A stretch of DNA of 64,000 nt from Elysia chlorotica (taxonomy: Eukaryota; Mollusca; Gastropoda; Plakobranchidae): NCBI GenBank assembly GCA_003991915.1, contig RQTK01000073.1, positions 676,024 to 740,023 on the forward strand, in the 5' to 3' direction. Positions 26,056-38,025 of this stretch are shown one piece after another. A program made the position numbers and the translations under genes. Position 1 is the stretch's first letter. Every line of letters begins with the position of its first letter. The notes beneath the pieces were generated by a model. That model did not search any database. It was not told the origin of the DNA and worked only from the letters and a program-made list of their open reading frames with translations.

Positions 26056-28273
26056 AAGAAATAAATAAAAAGAAGGGAAAAGGGTTTAAAAAAAACATGC
26101 AGAGAAATTAAAGAACTAGGGATGAACGAGACAAAGGGCAAATAAAAAAAAACAACAACCTGAAAAATGAATTATTGGACTATTGTACTTTTAGAAATAC
26201 ATTAAGTAAAATAAAGTCTTTTTTTCTAATAGAACAGAGAACGGAAGGTAAAAATATGTAACAAATGTTACTCTTCTATATATTTCATTTGGTGAAAAAC
26301 AGAAAGTTCTGAAGTAATGGGTTCTAACATGAAGATACAAATTTAGTTTAAAGACAATCAGTTCTCTATTGTTCCTTGGCGAAGCCCTGAATAGTTTATC
26401 AATTGGGCTTGTAGTAGATTAAGAGCAAATCATAATTATATCAAAATCACGCACAAGTCAAATTTCTTTTGTGATAAATTCGACTTGCTTGGCAAGAGAA
26501 CCAGAGACTTTATAATTGGAAAGCCTCTGATAAACCAATGATGTTAAAAGGCAAGATAACCAACTCTGAGTTTATTACTCTTTGTAGGGTTAGGTTCATT
26601 TACGCAGTTACGCCCCTTAGAACAATTATATTTGTTCCACAGTGCTATATAAATAAAAACAAATAAAATAAATTAGCAATACAAACAATCTAGCGTACGC
26701 AAAAAGTCAAATACGTTTTTGTATCACTTTATACATGGGTAATTAATTTATTTTCATGTTATTCACATTGAACAAAATTCTCTATAAAAATAAATATGTC
26801 AAAAATGTCAATAACAATGTATGAAAAAGCAAAATACTGTTAAATGCATTTGAAAATTAATAACTAATATCAGCAATATAGTTAACAAAACCATTTTAAA
26901 TACAATTATTATTACTGTTGTTTTTAATTACTATTAACTGTTATTTTTTTAATAATTTTATTTCTATTACGGTACTTTATTTGTTATTCACCATAAGTGT
27001 TATATTATTATTTACAATATTAAAACCATTACATAAAATTCATTTAAAATAGTTATACATAATTTATTAGATTTTTATTAAAGTACAAGTTTTAAACTTG
27101 ATTGTGGTTACTTCAAAGACCATACAATCATATTACACAGATACCAGTTTAAACTAAAATCAGTCCATTAGACTTCAGGACTAGAATAGAAGTAGATTAG
27201 ATTCTAGACTATACTAGAGTCTAATACTAGTAGCCTGCTACCAATGGACGTCTAGAATTATAAATACAAAGGAATAATCCTATATTCACTATTTTCTTTT
27301 TCAAACTAAATGATTTGTACACTGTACTTACCTTGTTACATCTTTAGTTGGAAATGAGTGATAGCTAAGCTTCATGTCAATGCAATCTTGTTTGTATCGC
27401 TCGTTCGTGCAATTAATAGATGATCCCGATTGTTTTTTTTTATTTCTTTTAGTCATCATATGTTTAAAAAATAAAAAAGAACAATTCTAACAATTATGTA
27501 AGTGTGAAAGACTTAAAAAACCCTATAAAGTACACCAAACTTCAATTTAATCAATGCTAAATTATCGCCACTGTTTGCACGTCTAACACGAAAGATCCAA
27601 GGGACGTTACTCTCAAAATATCCTCACCTTAATTCATAAGTAAGCTATCTTTCCTTCAGCTATACTTTGATAAAACTACATGTAAAAAGGTCTGGGAGAT
27701 GCAGCTCGACTTGCCTAGCAAATGACACATACATACGACATACACTTACTACACACAGACACTCACACATACACATACATCATATACAGACACTCACACA
27801 TGCACACCACACACACACACTTACCTACACACGCACACCCACTATAACACGTGTTAATGTAATTTGATCCAGTCCACTGTGTTAATCTGGTCATGATGAG
27901 CCCATCTTAATAATTATAAAGGCGGCAGTAAAAAAAAAACAACAACCAGTAACTATTTGTATTTATCATACTTAATCTTAAGCAGTCTCGGATTTTCATA
28001 ATACAAAATTTACTGATATCACAAAAATGGACACTTCGTCATTGAACACATTTCTAATAAGATAAAACAAAAATCTATTATCAAAATTTTAGTCTAGAAT
28101 TTTAGTTGAATAGAAATCATATTTGATCTTTACATCAACATTTCACTTGCATTTAAGCAGAATTCACACTTATGCCATAAACGTAGCACTGTGGTGATAA
28201 ATCAGGTAAAAATTCTGAAATGAGCAATAATTTAGCTGTTTTTAATACGTAACATTACACAGTGCGACCAATT
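25301..28273. other. Intergenic DNA with (CCA)n/(CAA)n tracts
   Basis: Imperfect CCA and CCG repeats at about 25895-26010 run into (CAA)n to 26055. A (CA)n-rich stretch is near 27720-27840. The TCTAGA-type word recurs near 27180-27250. No gene was seen; the end of this stretch probably includes the 3'UTR of the minus-strand sulfotransferase. Confidence 0.5.
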
Positions 28274-29897
28274 TCAGTTAGTTTGACGAATTTCTGGAAA
28301 CAAATCTGGCGGCATTGAGTCGTATCCAAAAAGCTCAAAGTCCGCCAGATAAAGCTCCCTCAAGCGGAGTCTGTCTTGGATGGGCACTTGGGTAAAAAGT
28401 TGGACCAAAGCGTCTCGTTTCTGTTTGCTCCTCTCGATATTGCCGAGAGATGCATTGTGGGCCCGCATAGCTATTTCCGCAAACTCATCCCCCGATATTG
28501 TGCCGCAGCGCTTTCCCTTGATAGGTAGCTCGATGTCTTTGGAGATAAGACCCCGAGCCTGGAAAGACCACCAAATCGTCTCCATCATGGAGCACATATC
28601 CTGACATTTCTTTATCTGAGTTTGACGCTTCACTGTATCTCTACACTTGCCTCGAATAGTCCCTTCAGAATCGTCGAAATTCAAGTCCTTCCCATTTATA
28701 TCTACCGAATGAAGCATGTAGCTCATGTCGTCTGAAAGGGTTTCCAGATGGCCTATGAAGTCAAAGTCGATACGACAAATCCCGCACTGCTGGTGGATAG
28801 GTTGGAAGTGGGTGTTGAGGTATTTTCCAGTGTCTTGGGAATAAATCAGGTATTTCACAAACTCAGGAAACGTAACTCCATTTCCGCAATCAACGCGCTG
28901 TTTGCTCGCCCCAGGTCGGAATTTCGAAATAATGAGCCTCCCAAACGACTTCCACCACGGCTGATTTGTCACTATTTTACCAATATAGCCCGACATTAAC
29001 CTAGAGTAAGGCTCCCTTACTAAAAAATAACTTTTGTGTGGTTTTCGTTTTACTTTAATGCGTTTTTCTGAAAAATGGCGACGTTCGATACTCTTTGTGA
29101 AAGTCGTTCCTATTTTTGGCACTGGGCAGTAGTTGAGTTTTCCATAGGCGACTTTCACTAGCCTCGCTTTGGCATTGTTTAACGTCACTGCTTTCATATA
29201 TTGGGGCTGTGAACACTGCTGGGTGAGAAGACGAGATCGTTGGAGAAATCTTTCTTTGATCGATTCAAGCTTCCCTGGAGCGTCTAAATCGGGAATAAAT
29301 GGCTTGTAGGGCCTGCTGTTGTCTGAGAATTCATGCATACTACTCTCTGTCGTTGTTGATTCCCAGCCAGTACCTGGCATCGTCCATCTATCCTCTTCGT
29401 CATCTTCGCTTGGCTTCGCAGGTCTACGGTTGTACTGCCAAATCCTAGAGGCCAATTTAGACTCCTTCGCGTCCTGGCGAAAAAAAAGGAAGTGAAATAG
29501 TGGAACGGTTTACGCGCTATTTGTTTTATTGATAGTATGTTATAATTTTTATAAGAGTTTAAAAACAAATACGTCGTGGATGTAAAAAATAATGTAGTCA
29601 CCGATGCTATAAAGGAAACAAAGAGTAAGATAGTTTATGGTAACGGAGACAGCGGCTTCGGTGTTCATGGCGGTGATGATAATGATGATTGATGATAAAG
29701 ATTAATGATTAAGATTGATGATGATGATTAATAATGACGAAGACGAAGGCGATTATGATGACGATGACGATGACGATGATGATGAGGATGACGATGACAA
29801 TGATGATGACGATGATGATGACGATGACGATGATGATGATGATGATGGTGATGGTGATGGTGATGATGATGATGATGATGATGATGATGAGGATGAC

Positions 29898-29974
<77 letters not shown>

Positions 29975-31860
29975 NNNNNNNNNNNNNNNNNNNNNNNNNN
30001 NNNNNNNNNNNNNNNNNNNNNNNNNNNNNNNNNNNNNNNNNNNNNNNNNNNNNNNNNNNNNNNNNNNNNNNNNNNNNNNNNNNNNNNNNNNNNNNNNNNN
30101 NNNNNNNNNNNNNNNNNNNNNNNNNNNNNNNNNNNNNNNNNNNNNNNNNNNNNNNNNNNNNNNNNNNNNNNNNNNNNNNNNNNNNNNNNNNNNNNNNNNN
30201 NNNNNNNNNNNNNNNNNNNNNNNNNNNNNNNNNNNNNNNNNNNNNNNNNNNNNNNNNNNNNNNNNNNNNNNNNNNNNNNNNNNNNNNNNNNNNNNNNNNN
30301 NNNNNNNNNNNNNNNNNNNNNNNNNNNNNNNNNNNNNNNNNNNNNNNNNNNNNNNNNNNNNNNNNNNNNNNNNNNNNNNNNNNNNNNNNNNNNNNNNNNN
30401 NNNNNNNNNNNNNNNNNNNNNNNNNNNNNNNNNNNNNNNNNNNNNNNNNNNNNNNNNNNNNNNNNNNNNNNNNNNNNNNNNNNNNNNNNNNNNNNNNNNN
30501 NNNNNNNNNNNNNNNNNNNNNNNNNNNNNNNNNNNNNNNNNNNNNNNNNNNNNNNNNNNNNNNNNNNNNNNNNNNNNNNNNNNNNNNNNNNNNNNNNNNN
30601 NNNNNNNNNNNNNNNNNNNNNNNNNNNNNNNNNNNNNNNNNNNNNNNNNNNNNNNNNNNNNNNNNNNNNNNNNNNNNNNNNNNNNNNNNNNNNNNNNNNN
30701 NNNNNNNNNNNNNNNNNNNNNNNNNNNNNNNNNNNNNNNNNNNNNNNNNNNNNNNNNNNNNNNNNNNNNNNNNNNNNNNNNNNNTCATCCTCATCATCAT
30801 CATCATCATCATCATCATCACCATCACCATCACCATCATCATCATCATCATCGTCATCGTCATCATCATCGTCATCATCATTGTCATCGTCATCCTCATC
30901 ATCATCGTCATCGTCATCGTCATCATAATCGCCTTCGTCTTCGTCATTATTAATCATCATCATCAATCTTAATCATTAATCTTTATCATCAATCATCATT
31001 ATCATCACCACCATGAACACCGAAGCCGCTGTCTCCGTTACCATAAACTATCTTACTCTTTGTTTCCTTTATAGCATCGGTGACTACATTATTTTTTACA
31101 TCCACGACGTATTTGTTTTTAAACTCTTATAAAAATTATAACATACTATCAATAAAACAAATAGCGCGTAAACCGTTCCACTATTTCACTTCCTTTTTTT
31201 TCGCCAGGACGCGAAGACTTGTTTTAAATGTTTAAATGGCACAGGCCCTGAGTACCTCAGTGAATCACTCACTGTTTATGTGCCAAATAGATCACTTAGA
31301 TCCTCAGCAGACACCAAAGTTCTTGTTGTCCCCCGTAAGAAATATAAAATGTTTGGGGAACGTTCATTTTCTTGCATAGGTCCAAACATTTGGAATAATT
31401 TACCAACCCATATACGTAATCTTGAAGATGAACAAACTTTTAAACAAAAACTTAAGTATCATCTTTTTTTAAACACCTACTTAAATACATAGAACGCAAT
31501 TAATTTTAGTTTTCAATTAAATAATTTTTATTTTATTTATAACTACTCCAATACACATATTTTTTTAAATCAGATATAAATTTACTAAGCTTAAATCTTA
31601 TACATAACAAACCTATGCTTTCATCTTACAATTGTGAAGGTTAAATTTAGATTTCGTTGATATATTCTATTTATAAAAATGTCTTCGACAAAACTTAATT
31701 TACATCTTTAATCAACATGTGTAAGTGAACATTTATGTGTGTGTATGTTGTATATATGAATGTGTATGTATATATATGTATGTGTGTGTATGTATATGTA
31801 TGTATATATATATATGTATATGTGTGTGTATATATATGTATATATAAATATGTGTATGTG

Positions 31861-31891
<31 letters not shown>

Positions 31892-33885
31892 ATATAATTA
31901 TATAATTGTATACGTTTATGTATGTGTGTGTAGATATACATAGATACCGTAAATACAATGATTGTTTATGATTGTTTAAACACATTCTTAATATTAACTT
32001 TTAGGTAATATGTCGTGTACCTTACTAAATGTATTATTTTTATTTGATATTTTACTGCTCTGAATGTCATATATTTCATAGTTATACATTTTTAGTCCAC
32101 CACTAAGGTTTTTATTTCTAATTTTTAATAATGTTACGCGCATAGAGCACCACCTTTGTGTAGTGGTTATGCGCGCTAGAAAAACCATGTATTATTATTA
32201 TTATTATTATTAGATCTGGATAATATTACGATATATTTTGTTGCCATTAATACCTATAGGTTCATGTTTAACAAGACTATATTAAATATCTGATATTCCC
32301 AATTAGCTAAGTATTAGTCCGCAAGGAACGGTCCTCTTCTACAAAGAAATGCAGGATAACCCTAGTTGTAATTGCATGTAATTATCAAAATAATAATTTA
32401 AATAAGCGATTCAATAAAAGGTGAAAACATTTCGGACGAGTCGACGTAGAATAAGCGATAATTCTTCGACCCTTTTTGATAATTCATATAACACGGATTT
32501 TGTAATCGCATAATAAATGGTGAAAGTCTATTTTTAAGATTATGTTCTTCGTGTATTTATAAGATCGTGTTAAGTTGAGACTTTAATGTGTTATACAGAG
32601 AAAAAAAACACGTTATTTTATGTAATGGCCTTAATAAAGCATTGCAGTTTGTTAGAAAGTACCCAGTTGAGTAGAAACCACGCAAAAATTTTTAGTAAAA
32701 GATCAATAGGAAAAGAAAACTATTTCATATTAACGTTGTTTTCTAATGAATGATTACTAAAATTTACCTTTGCATTCAAATTCTGCCAATCAAAAGTTCC
32801 AGCACTACCTGTGAAAGGCAAAATATAATTATTGTCAGTTATTGTCAGATAAATCATTTTAAAACATATTTATTTCAGAGTATGTTATATTTACCAGGAC
32901 ACAACTAAAACATCAAAGTTGTCCGTATTTTTTTTCCTTGGCGAAACCACGTCATCTGTAAACTATAAAACATAAACCATAAAATAAATAATCAATGTAG
33001 ATGTAACCTAATTAAATGCATTAAAATTAAACACTACACTATTTTTTAAATGTGGAAACAAAACATTGTGCTGCAACATATCCTAATCTTTAAGTGGGAC
33101 ACAGAAGAGGTAATGTTTGTTTATTTGTTGCTTAATGTCCAACGTCAGCACTGCACAGGCTGTATTGTGGACAGGCCCAAAGGTTTAAAACGTCTGACAA
33201 TTTTATGTGCTGCCACACACGAGACAGTGCGAGTAGACCTGGACTGCTTTCTCAGGTACTAACATCATACTGACACCGACCCAACCAGTAGAGGGCGAAA
33301 TCAGACGAATTTCGAACCATCGTGGGCTTCGAACTGGAGACCTTCCGATTGGTACACCAACCTTCTGCAACTTGGTCTAGTTCGATCCTCCCTTTCCCTC
33401 CTCTCCGCCCAGAGTAGATAAGATAAGTTCAATATGAGAGGCTAACAGATGAAGAGTGGTGGAGCATCTCGCTGACACTAGTGTTCTGACGTTCGTATCC
33501 AAATAATCAAAATTATGAAGAAGAAGAAGAAGAAAATGTCACCAGCTGCTATACACGTAATGTTATCTTTAATTTGAAACTCCTTTCTTTAAAATCTCAA
33601 GAAAGATTCAAACCACGGACCCCCGGCTGTAAGTCTAAAACACTGATCAATAGCGAAGTCAAAAATACCCAGCAAGAGTGTGTATTAACTTAAAACATCG
33701 ATTTCTGTTCCACCTTGCAGTTCTTTGTCTACGTGTATCTGTCTGTCTGAAAGTCTGTCGGTCTCTTCCCCACTCTCTCTCTCTTTGCCCTGTCTCTCCT
33801 CTCTCTCCCCATCTGTCTGTCTTCTTGCCTCTGCCTGACTCTCTCTCTCTTTGTCTGTCTGTCTCTCTGTTTCTGTCTGTCTCTC

Positions 33886-33948
<63 letters not shown>

Positions 33949-34071
33949 TTCTTCCTTTCAAAATCCCAGCAAATTACCTTTCTGAAGAAACAAGAACAGT
34001 CCAATGAACGTGACGGCTACAAACACCAGGACAGCAAGCTTGAATTTGGAGGTAGGGAAACCCACGCTCAT
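28274..34071 (-). CDS. Carbohydrate sulfotransferase (CHST8-14 / HNK-1ST type), three coding exons
   Basis: The coding exons on the minus strand are 34071-33978 (start ATG), 32808-32768 (41 nt) and 29473-28274 (TGA). Phases agree (1, then 0), giving about 444 aa. Exon 1 encodes a short basic tail and a transmembrane anchor (LAVLVFVAVTFIGLFLFL), as expected of a type II Golgi enzyme. Exon 3 carries the 5'-phosphosulfate loop YCPVPKIGTTF (about residues 160-170) and the 3'-phosphate motif FLVREPYSRLMSGY (about 195-208), both used to bind PAPS. The family moves sulfate onto chondroitin, dermatan, HNK-1 or GalNAc sugars; the acceptor cannot be told from sequence. The segment between anchor and catalytic domain is acidic and Ser/Thr-rich. 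The second intron contains a palindrome, an N gap and a LINE. Confidence 0.88.
29720..29974 (+). repeat. (GAT/GAC)n microsatellite, left side of the gap
   Basis: Imperfect GAT/GAC units become pure before the N gap. The mirror copy is at 30785-30960. Long Asp, Met and His open frames across the gap are artefacts. Confidence 0.95.
29975..30784. other. Assembly gap (810 N)
   Basis: Unknown bases. The gap sits in the middle of a palindromic GAT repeat, which is hard to sequence and assemble. Confidence 0.99.
31217..32214 (+). mobile_element. 5'-truncated LINE with (TAT)n tail
   Basis: From 31217 the frame reads TCFKCLNGTGPEYLSESL, then PNRSLRSSADTKVLVVPRKK and IWNNLPTHIRNLEDEQTF, ending at a stop at 31490-31492. 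This is the C-terminal signature of Jockey/CR1-like LINE reverse transcriptases. A 3'UTR with a TG/TA-rich tract (31736-31935) follows, then a small GCGCATA...TATGCGCGC hairpin region and a (TAT)n tail (32190-32214). The 5' break falls exactly at the end of the palindrome arm. Confidence 0.8.
32215..33100. other. Intronic DNA of the sulfotransferase gene
   Basis: Apart from the 41-nt coding exon at 32768-32808 nothing else coding was seen. The exon has a CCTTTCACAG-type acceptor and a GTAAAT donor on the minus strand. Confidence 0.5.
33110..33400 (-). mobile_element. tRNA-headed SINE copy (reverse)
   Basis: Contains TTAATGTCCAACGTCAGCAC, GTGCTGCCACACACGAGACA, CTGACACCGACCCAACCAGT and a head with GAACTGGAGACC. 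It lies in the first coding intron of the sulfotransferase gene. Confidence 0.8.
33770..33960 (+). repeat. (CT)n / (CTGT)n microsatellite
   Basis: Pyrimidine-rich repeat directly downstream (minus-strand sense) of the first coding exon's donor. Its minus-strand reading is GA-rich. Confidence 0.9.
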
Positions 34072-34154
34072 CTTGCTTCTACCTTGGACAAAGACAGCAG
34101 TAAAAAAAATATTGTATAAAAAAGAGTACAATATAATGGTTGGTAATTTGGTTT

Positions 34155-34790
<636 letters not shown>

Positions 34791-35509
34791 ATCAGTATAT
34801 ATAGACATTTATTTAAAACAATTTACAAAGGCTGAACTTGTCATTTAGCAAAAAAAACAAAAACAACAAAAAAAACAAAAACAAATACAAAACACACAAA
34901 TACAAAAAAATAAACAAGAGCAAAAAAAAAAAAAAAAAAAAAAAAATGTAAAAGCAGGTACTAGGTAAGCATTTTAAAACTGAAAAACACAATTTTCTCT
35001 GAAAGTCATTGGGACCCCCCCCCCCCCCAAAAAAAAAAAAAAAAAAATTTGAAAAGTTTGTCAACTCAACTTGATGTGGGCCTTAATAAAACTGAGAAAA
35101 ACAGCAACGTTTAACAGAAAACGTTCAAAGTTTACAAACATTCATCTATTTTGCATCTGGAAAATTGACACATCCTCATAAGAACAAAAATTAATTGACA
35201 GTCGCCTGAATTTAAGCCTCATTAAAAGTGAGTTATGAAAACGGTTTAAAGAAAAGCATGTTCGAAAATTTGTGACTAAAGAAATACCTTTTTTTAATAA
35301 AAAATTATCTGTATTGCATACATTCAAAAAATTTAGACATCTTTTCAAGAAACTAACAAACAAAAATAAGTCAAAAGCAATAAACAGTAACATTTTAAAA
35401 AGAAAGTTTTAGGATACCAAAAACATTTTTTGTTTAAATATTTAATAGACCTTTACAGCAGCAACAACAACAAAAGCAGCAGCCACAACAACACATAATA
35501 GCATCTTAC

Positions 35510-35544
35510 CTGTATGTGGGTCTCAGCAGAAGTGAGCCGTACAA
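35510..35544 (-). other. Probable 5'UTR exon of the sulfotransferase gene
   Basis: On the minus strand a pyrimidine tract and CACTAG acceptor are followed by 35 bases and a GTAAGATG donor. The next exon probably starts at 34082, after TTTGTCCAAG, just ahead of the ATG. Inference from splice signals only. Confidence 0.45.
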
Positions 35545-35686
35545 CTAGTGAAAAGAAAAACAAACTTTGTAATAAGTTTGTAAGTGAAAAGGCTTAACTT
35601 TAAAAAAAACAATTGCCTATAATCATTTATTTATTTTTTCTTCTACAAATTAAAGACAATATACAAAACAGTATATAGGTTGTTAC

Positions 35687-35790
35687 CTGTATGGGAAGCT
35701 GTTGATCCCAGCGAATGTGAAGAAATTATCAATGGCGATTCAAGTTGGCGGCCCAATACTCCGATGATCACAGTCTGTAAATCATCCATG
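35687..35790 (-). other. Probable first, non-coding exon of the sulfotransferase gene
   Basis: A minus-strand donor (CATACAG/GTAACA) ends a GC-richer stretch upstream of the 35.5-kb exon. The transcription start is not identifiable, so the outer boundary is approximate. Confidence 0.35.
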
Positions 35791-35799
35791 CGTGTATCT

Positions 35800-37498
35800 C
35801 TGCCATTATGAGTGGGGAGGGGGTGTGCAGCTTAAAGAGTCCATGTCCATTTTTGTGTCCTCCAAGGTTGCTCATAGGGCCTAGTGTACGGTGTATGTGC
35901 GGACAGCTGCTCCAAATAAGTATGAACACTTTTCCCATGCATTTTCTCTGTATAGTTTATCTCTGTTTCTCTCTCTCTCCCTCTCTCCCTCAATGGGTGC
36001 AGGGCTTTCGCACCCCTCTCTCTCTCGTTCTCTCTATCTCTATCTTTCTCTCCCTCTCTCTCTCTCTTTCTCTCTCTCCCTCCCTCTCTCTCTATCTCTC
36101 ACTATCTATCTCTCCCTCTCTCTCTATCTATCTCTCCCTATCTCTCTATCTATCTCTCTCTCCCTCTCTCTGTGGTTTTAACGTCTCCTAGGTTCCCTGA
36201 CGACTTTTCCCATTCTATTATGGTAGCCTATATGTACAATCATGTATTTAGTTCAGTACTTAGCGGGTGGACCTTCATTGGCTGTACACTTATAGATCTA
36301 TAGTTTTGCAATAACATCAGTAGATAAGGATCTCTTTTGATAATAGTAGTTTATGAGATTTTGGACACTGTGTGCTACGGGAAAAGCTTCTGTCTGAGTT
36401 ATAAGAAGACATATCTACAATTGTTTTTACTGAATTAATTTTTAATGACTTTGGAAATTTGCAAAGACTTTTTAAATCAATAGACTGGTCCATCAATATT
36501 TTCAAATTTTCGTTTTTCAAACTCAAAATTGAGGACTTAAATTATTGCTATCATAAGTACAATTTGAAAACAGTTTTACATTTACACAAATAAACAAAGT
36601 GAGCATAAACACATTATTGGTGAAAAATTAATTTTGTATTATTAGGTTAACTTAATACACTGTACCTTAATCTTTTACAATAAAAAAGTAAAATAACTAA
36701 TACACACAATCGAGATATATTCCACTTGAAATGTACAATAGCATCCTTTTGAAAACCACATATAGAAATATTGTGCGTGATTCCCGACGGCCATCTCCTC
36801 GACATGTTTGCTTCTTCAGATCAATACAACTTGTTGTCTATAGCGCTTGCCATTCATGATTAAATCTGATAACACATTCTATGTAATTTGTCACCGTTTG
36901 CGCAAACCTCCACCTGACAGTTTTAATCTGCCCAGTTCAAAAGAAATCAATAAATACAGTCATGTATATTATCATTCTAAAGCATCTCTAAGTTTTATGA
37001 AAATTAGACGATTAGTAGTATCTTTAAGCATTTAATTTCAGAAAGGTCACTTTAAATTTCTTATACACTAAAATTCCCATGCATGCACATTTCTTTAATC
37101 AAATCAAGTAATTCTATACGTTGTTTGACCAAAACGATCACCACGTGAATATTCTTACTTTTGAGACATTATACATCTGCCTATTCTTTGAAGAAATACA
37201 AGATAGATTGTTTTTATAGATTTGAGTTTTCAACCAATTTTAACTATCTCACCTATAGTTTTATTATTACTAATACAAAAAATTAATGTTATATGGTCTG
37301 TGCAACTGAAAACCAACACAGAGCGTGAAATTTTGAAAGTTCCTTAGAAGTTCCTAATGGAATTCTTCATTAAGATGCGGCATGATAACTAGAAATCATC
37401 CTATAATCCCCCCCCCCCCCTCTCTCTCTTAGCTCTGTCTCCCATCCCCCGATCTATCTCTCTCTGCCCCTTTCTCTCTCTCTCTCTCTCTCTCTCCC

Positions 37499-37555
<57 letters not shown>

Positions 37556-37744
37556 TCCATATTAAGTTTTGTTCATTGTTTCTGTCGCGTGATGCACTGG
37601 CACGAAACACAGTTCGATGTCTTGCAAAGACTAGAGAAAAAAGAAGATAAAATTGCAAAGATGTTTTAAAAGATTAACATTTTTGGGGAGTGGGGGTATG
37701 ATAACTGCTGAAAACACACACTAAAATTGAGCATTTGTAGAGGT
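35800..37744. other. Intergenic DNA upstream of the sulfotransferase gene
   Basis: The promoter of the gene should lie near 35.8 kb, but no clear TATA or initiator was recognised. (CT)n tracts lie at about 35965-36170 and 37420-37556, the latter after a C run at 37410. No gene was seen. Confidence 0.45.
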
Positions 37745-38025
37745 TAATTTGTTAGTTTTGTTGTTTAATATCCATCATCAGCACCATAAAGGCTATGTTG
37801 TGGACGGGCCCAAAGACTGACGTCTCATAATTTTAGAGCTGCCACACACGAGACAAGAGCCAGTAGACGTGGAATCCTATCCCAGTCGGTCATGTAAAAC
37901 TGACACCTACCCAAACATTAGGGGACGTAATTGGACAAATACATTTTTGATAGATAGTGGGATTCGAACCGCTGATCCTACGATATGGAGACCAATGCTC
38001 TACCAATTGAGCCAGTCTGTCCACC
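37745..38025 (-). mobile_element. tRNA-headed SINE copy (reverse), best preserved head
   Basis: On the minus strand the head reads TGGCTCAATTGGTAGAGCA (box A) and GGTTCGAATCC (box B), both near the tRNA consensus. The body continues with the blocks shared by the other copies (ACACGAGAC, AAAGACTGACGTC). This shows that the family derives from a tRNA. Confidence 0.85.

Larger units (their letters stand above)
29465..31216. repeat. Palindrome (at least 432 bp per arm) around an assembly gap
   Basis: Positions 29465-29896 and 30785-31216 are reverse complements with no mismatch seen, in exact mirror position about 30340.5. Between them are more GAT repeats (to 29974) and 810 N. The left arm is intron plus the acceptor and first bases of sulfotransferase exon 3; the right arm carries an inverted copy of that acceptor and about nine exon bases. 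Either a true inverted duplication or an assembly artefact. Confidence 0.9.

Noticed and set aside
29709-30972. Four 412-residue open frames of Asp, Met, Ile or His across the N gap
   Set aside because: They consist of GAT/ATC repeats and N bases read in several frames and on both strands.
31695-31985. Tyr/Ile/His/Thr-rich minus-strand open frames
   Set aside because: Translation of a TG/TA-rich simple tract in the 3' part of a LINE.
33050-33262. Plus-strand 70-residue open frame
   Set aside because: Lies on a reverse SINE copy.
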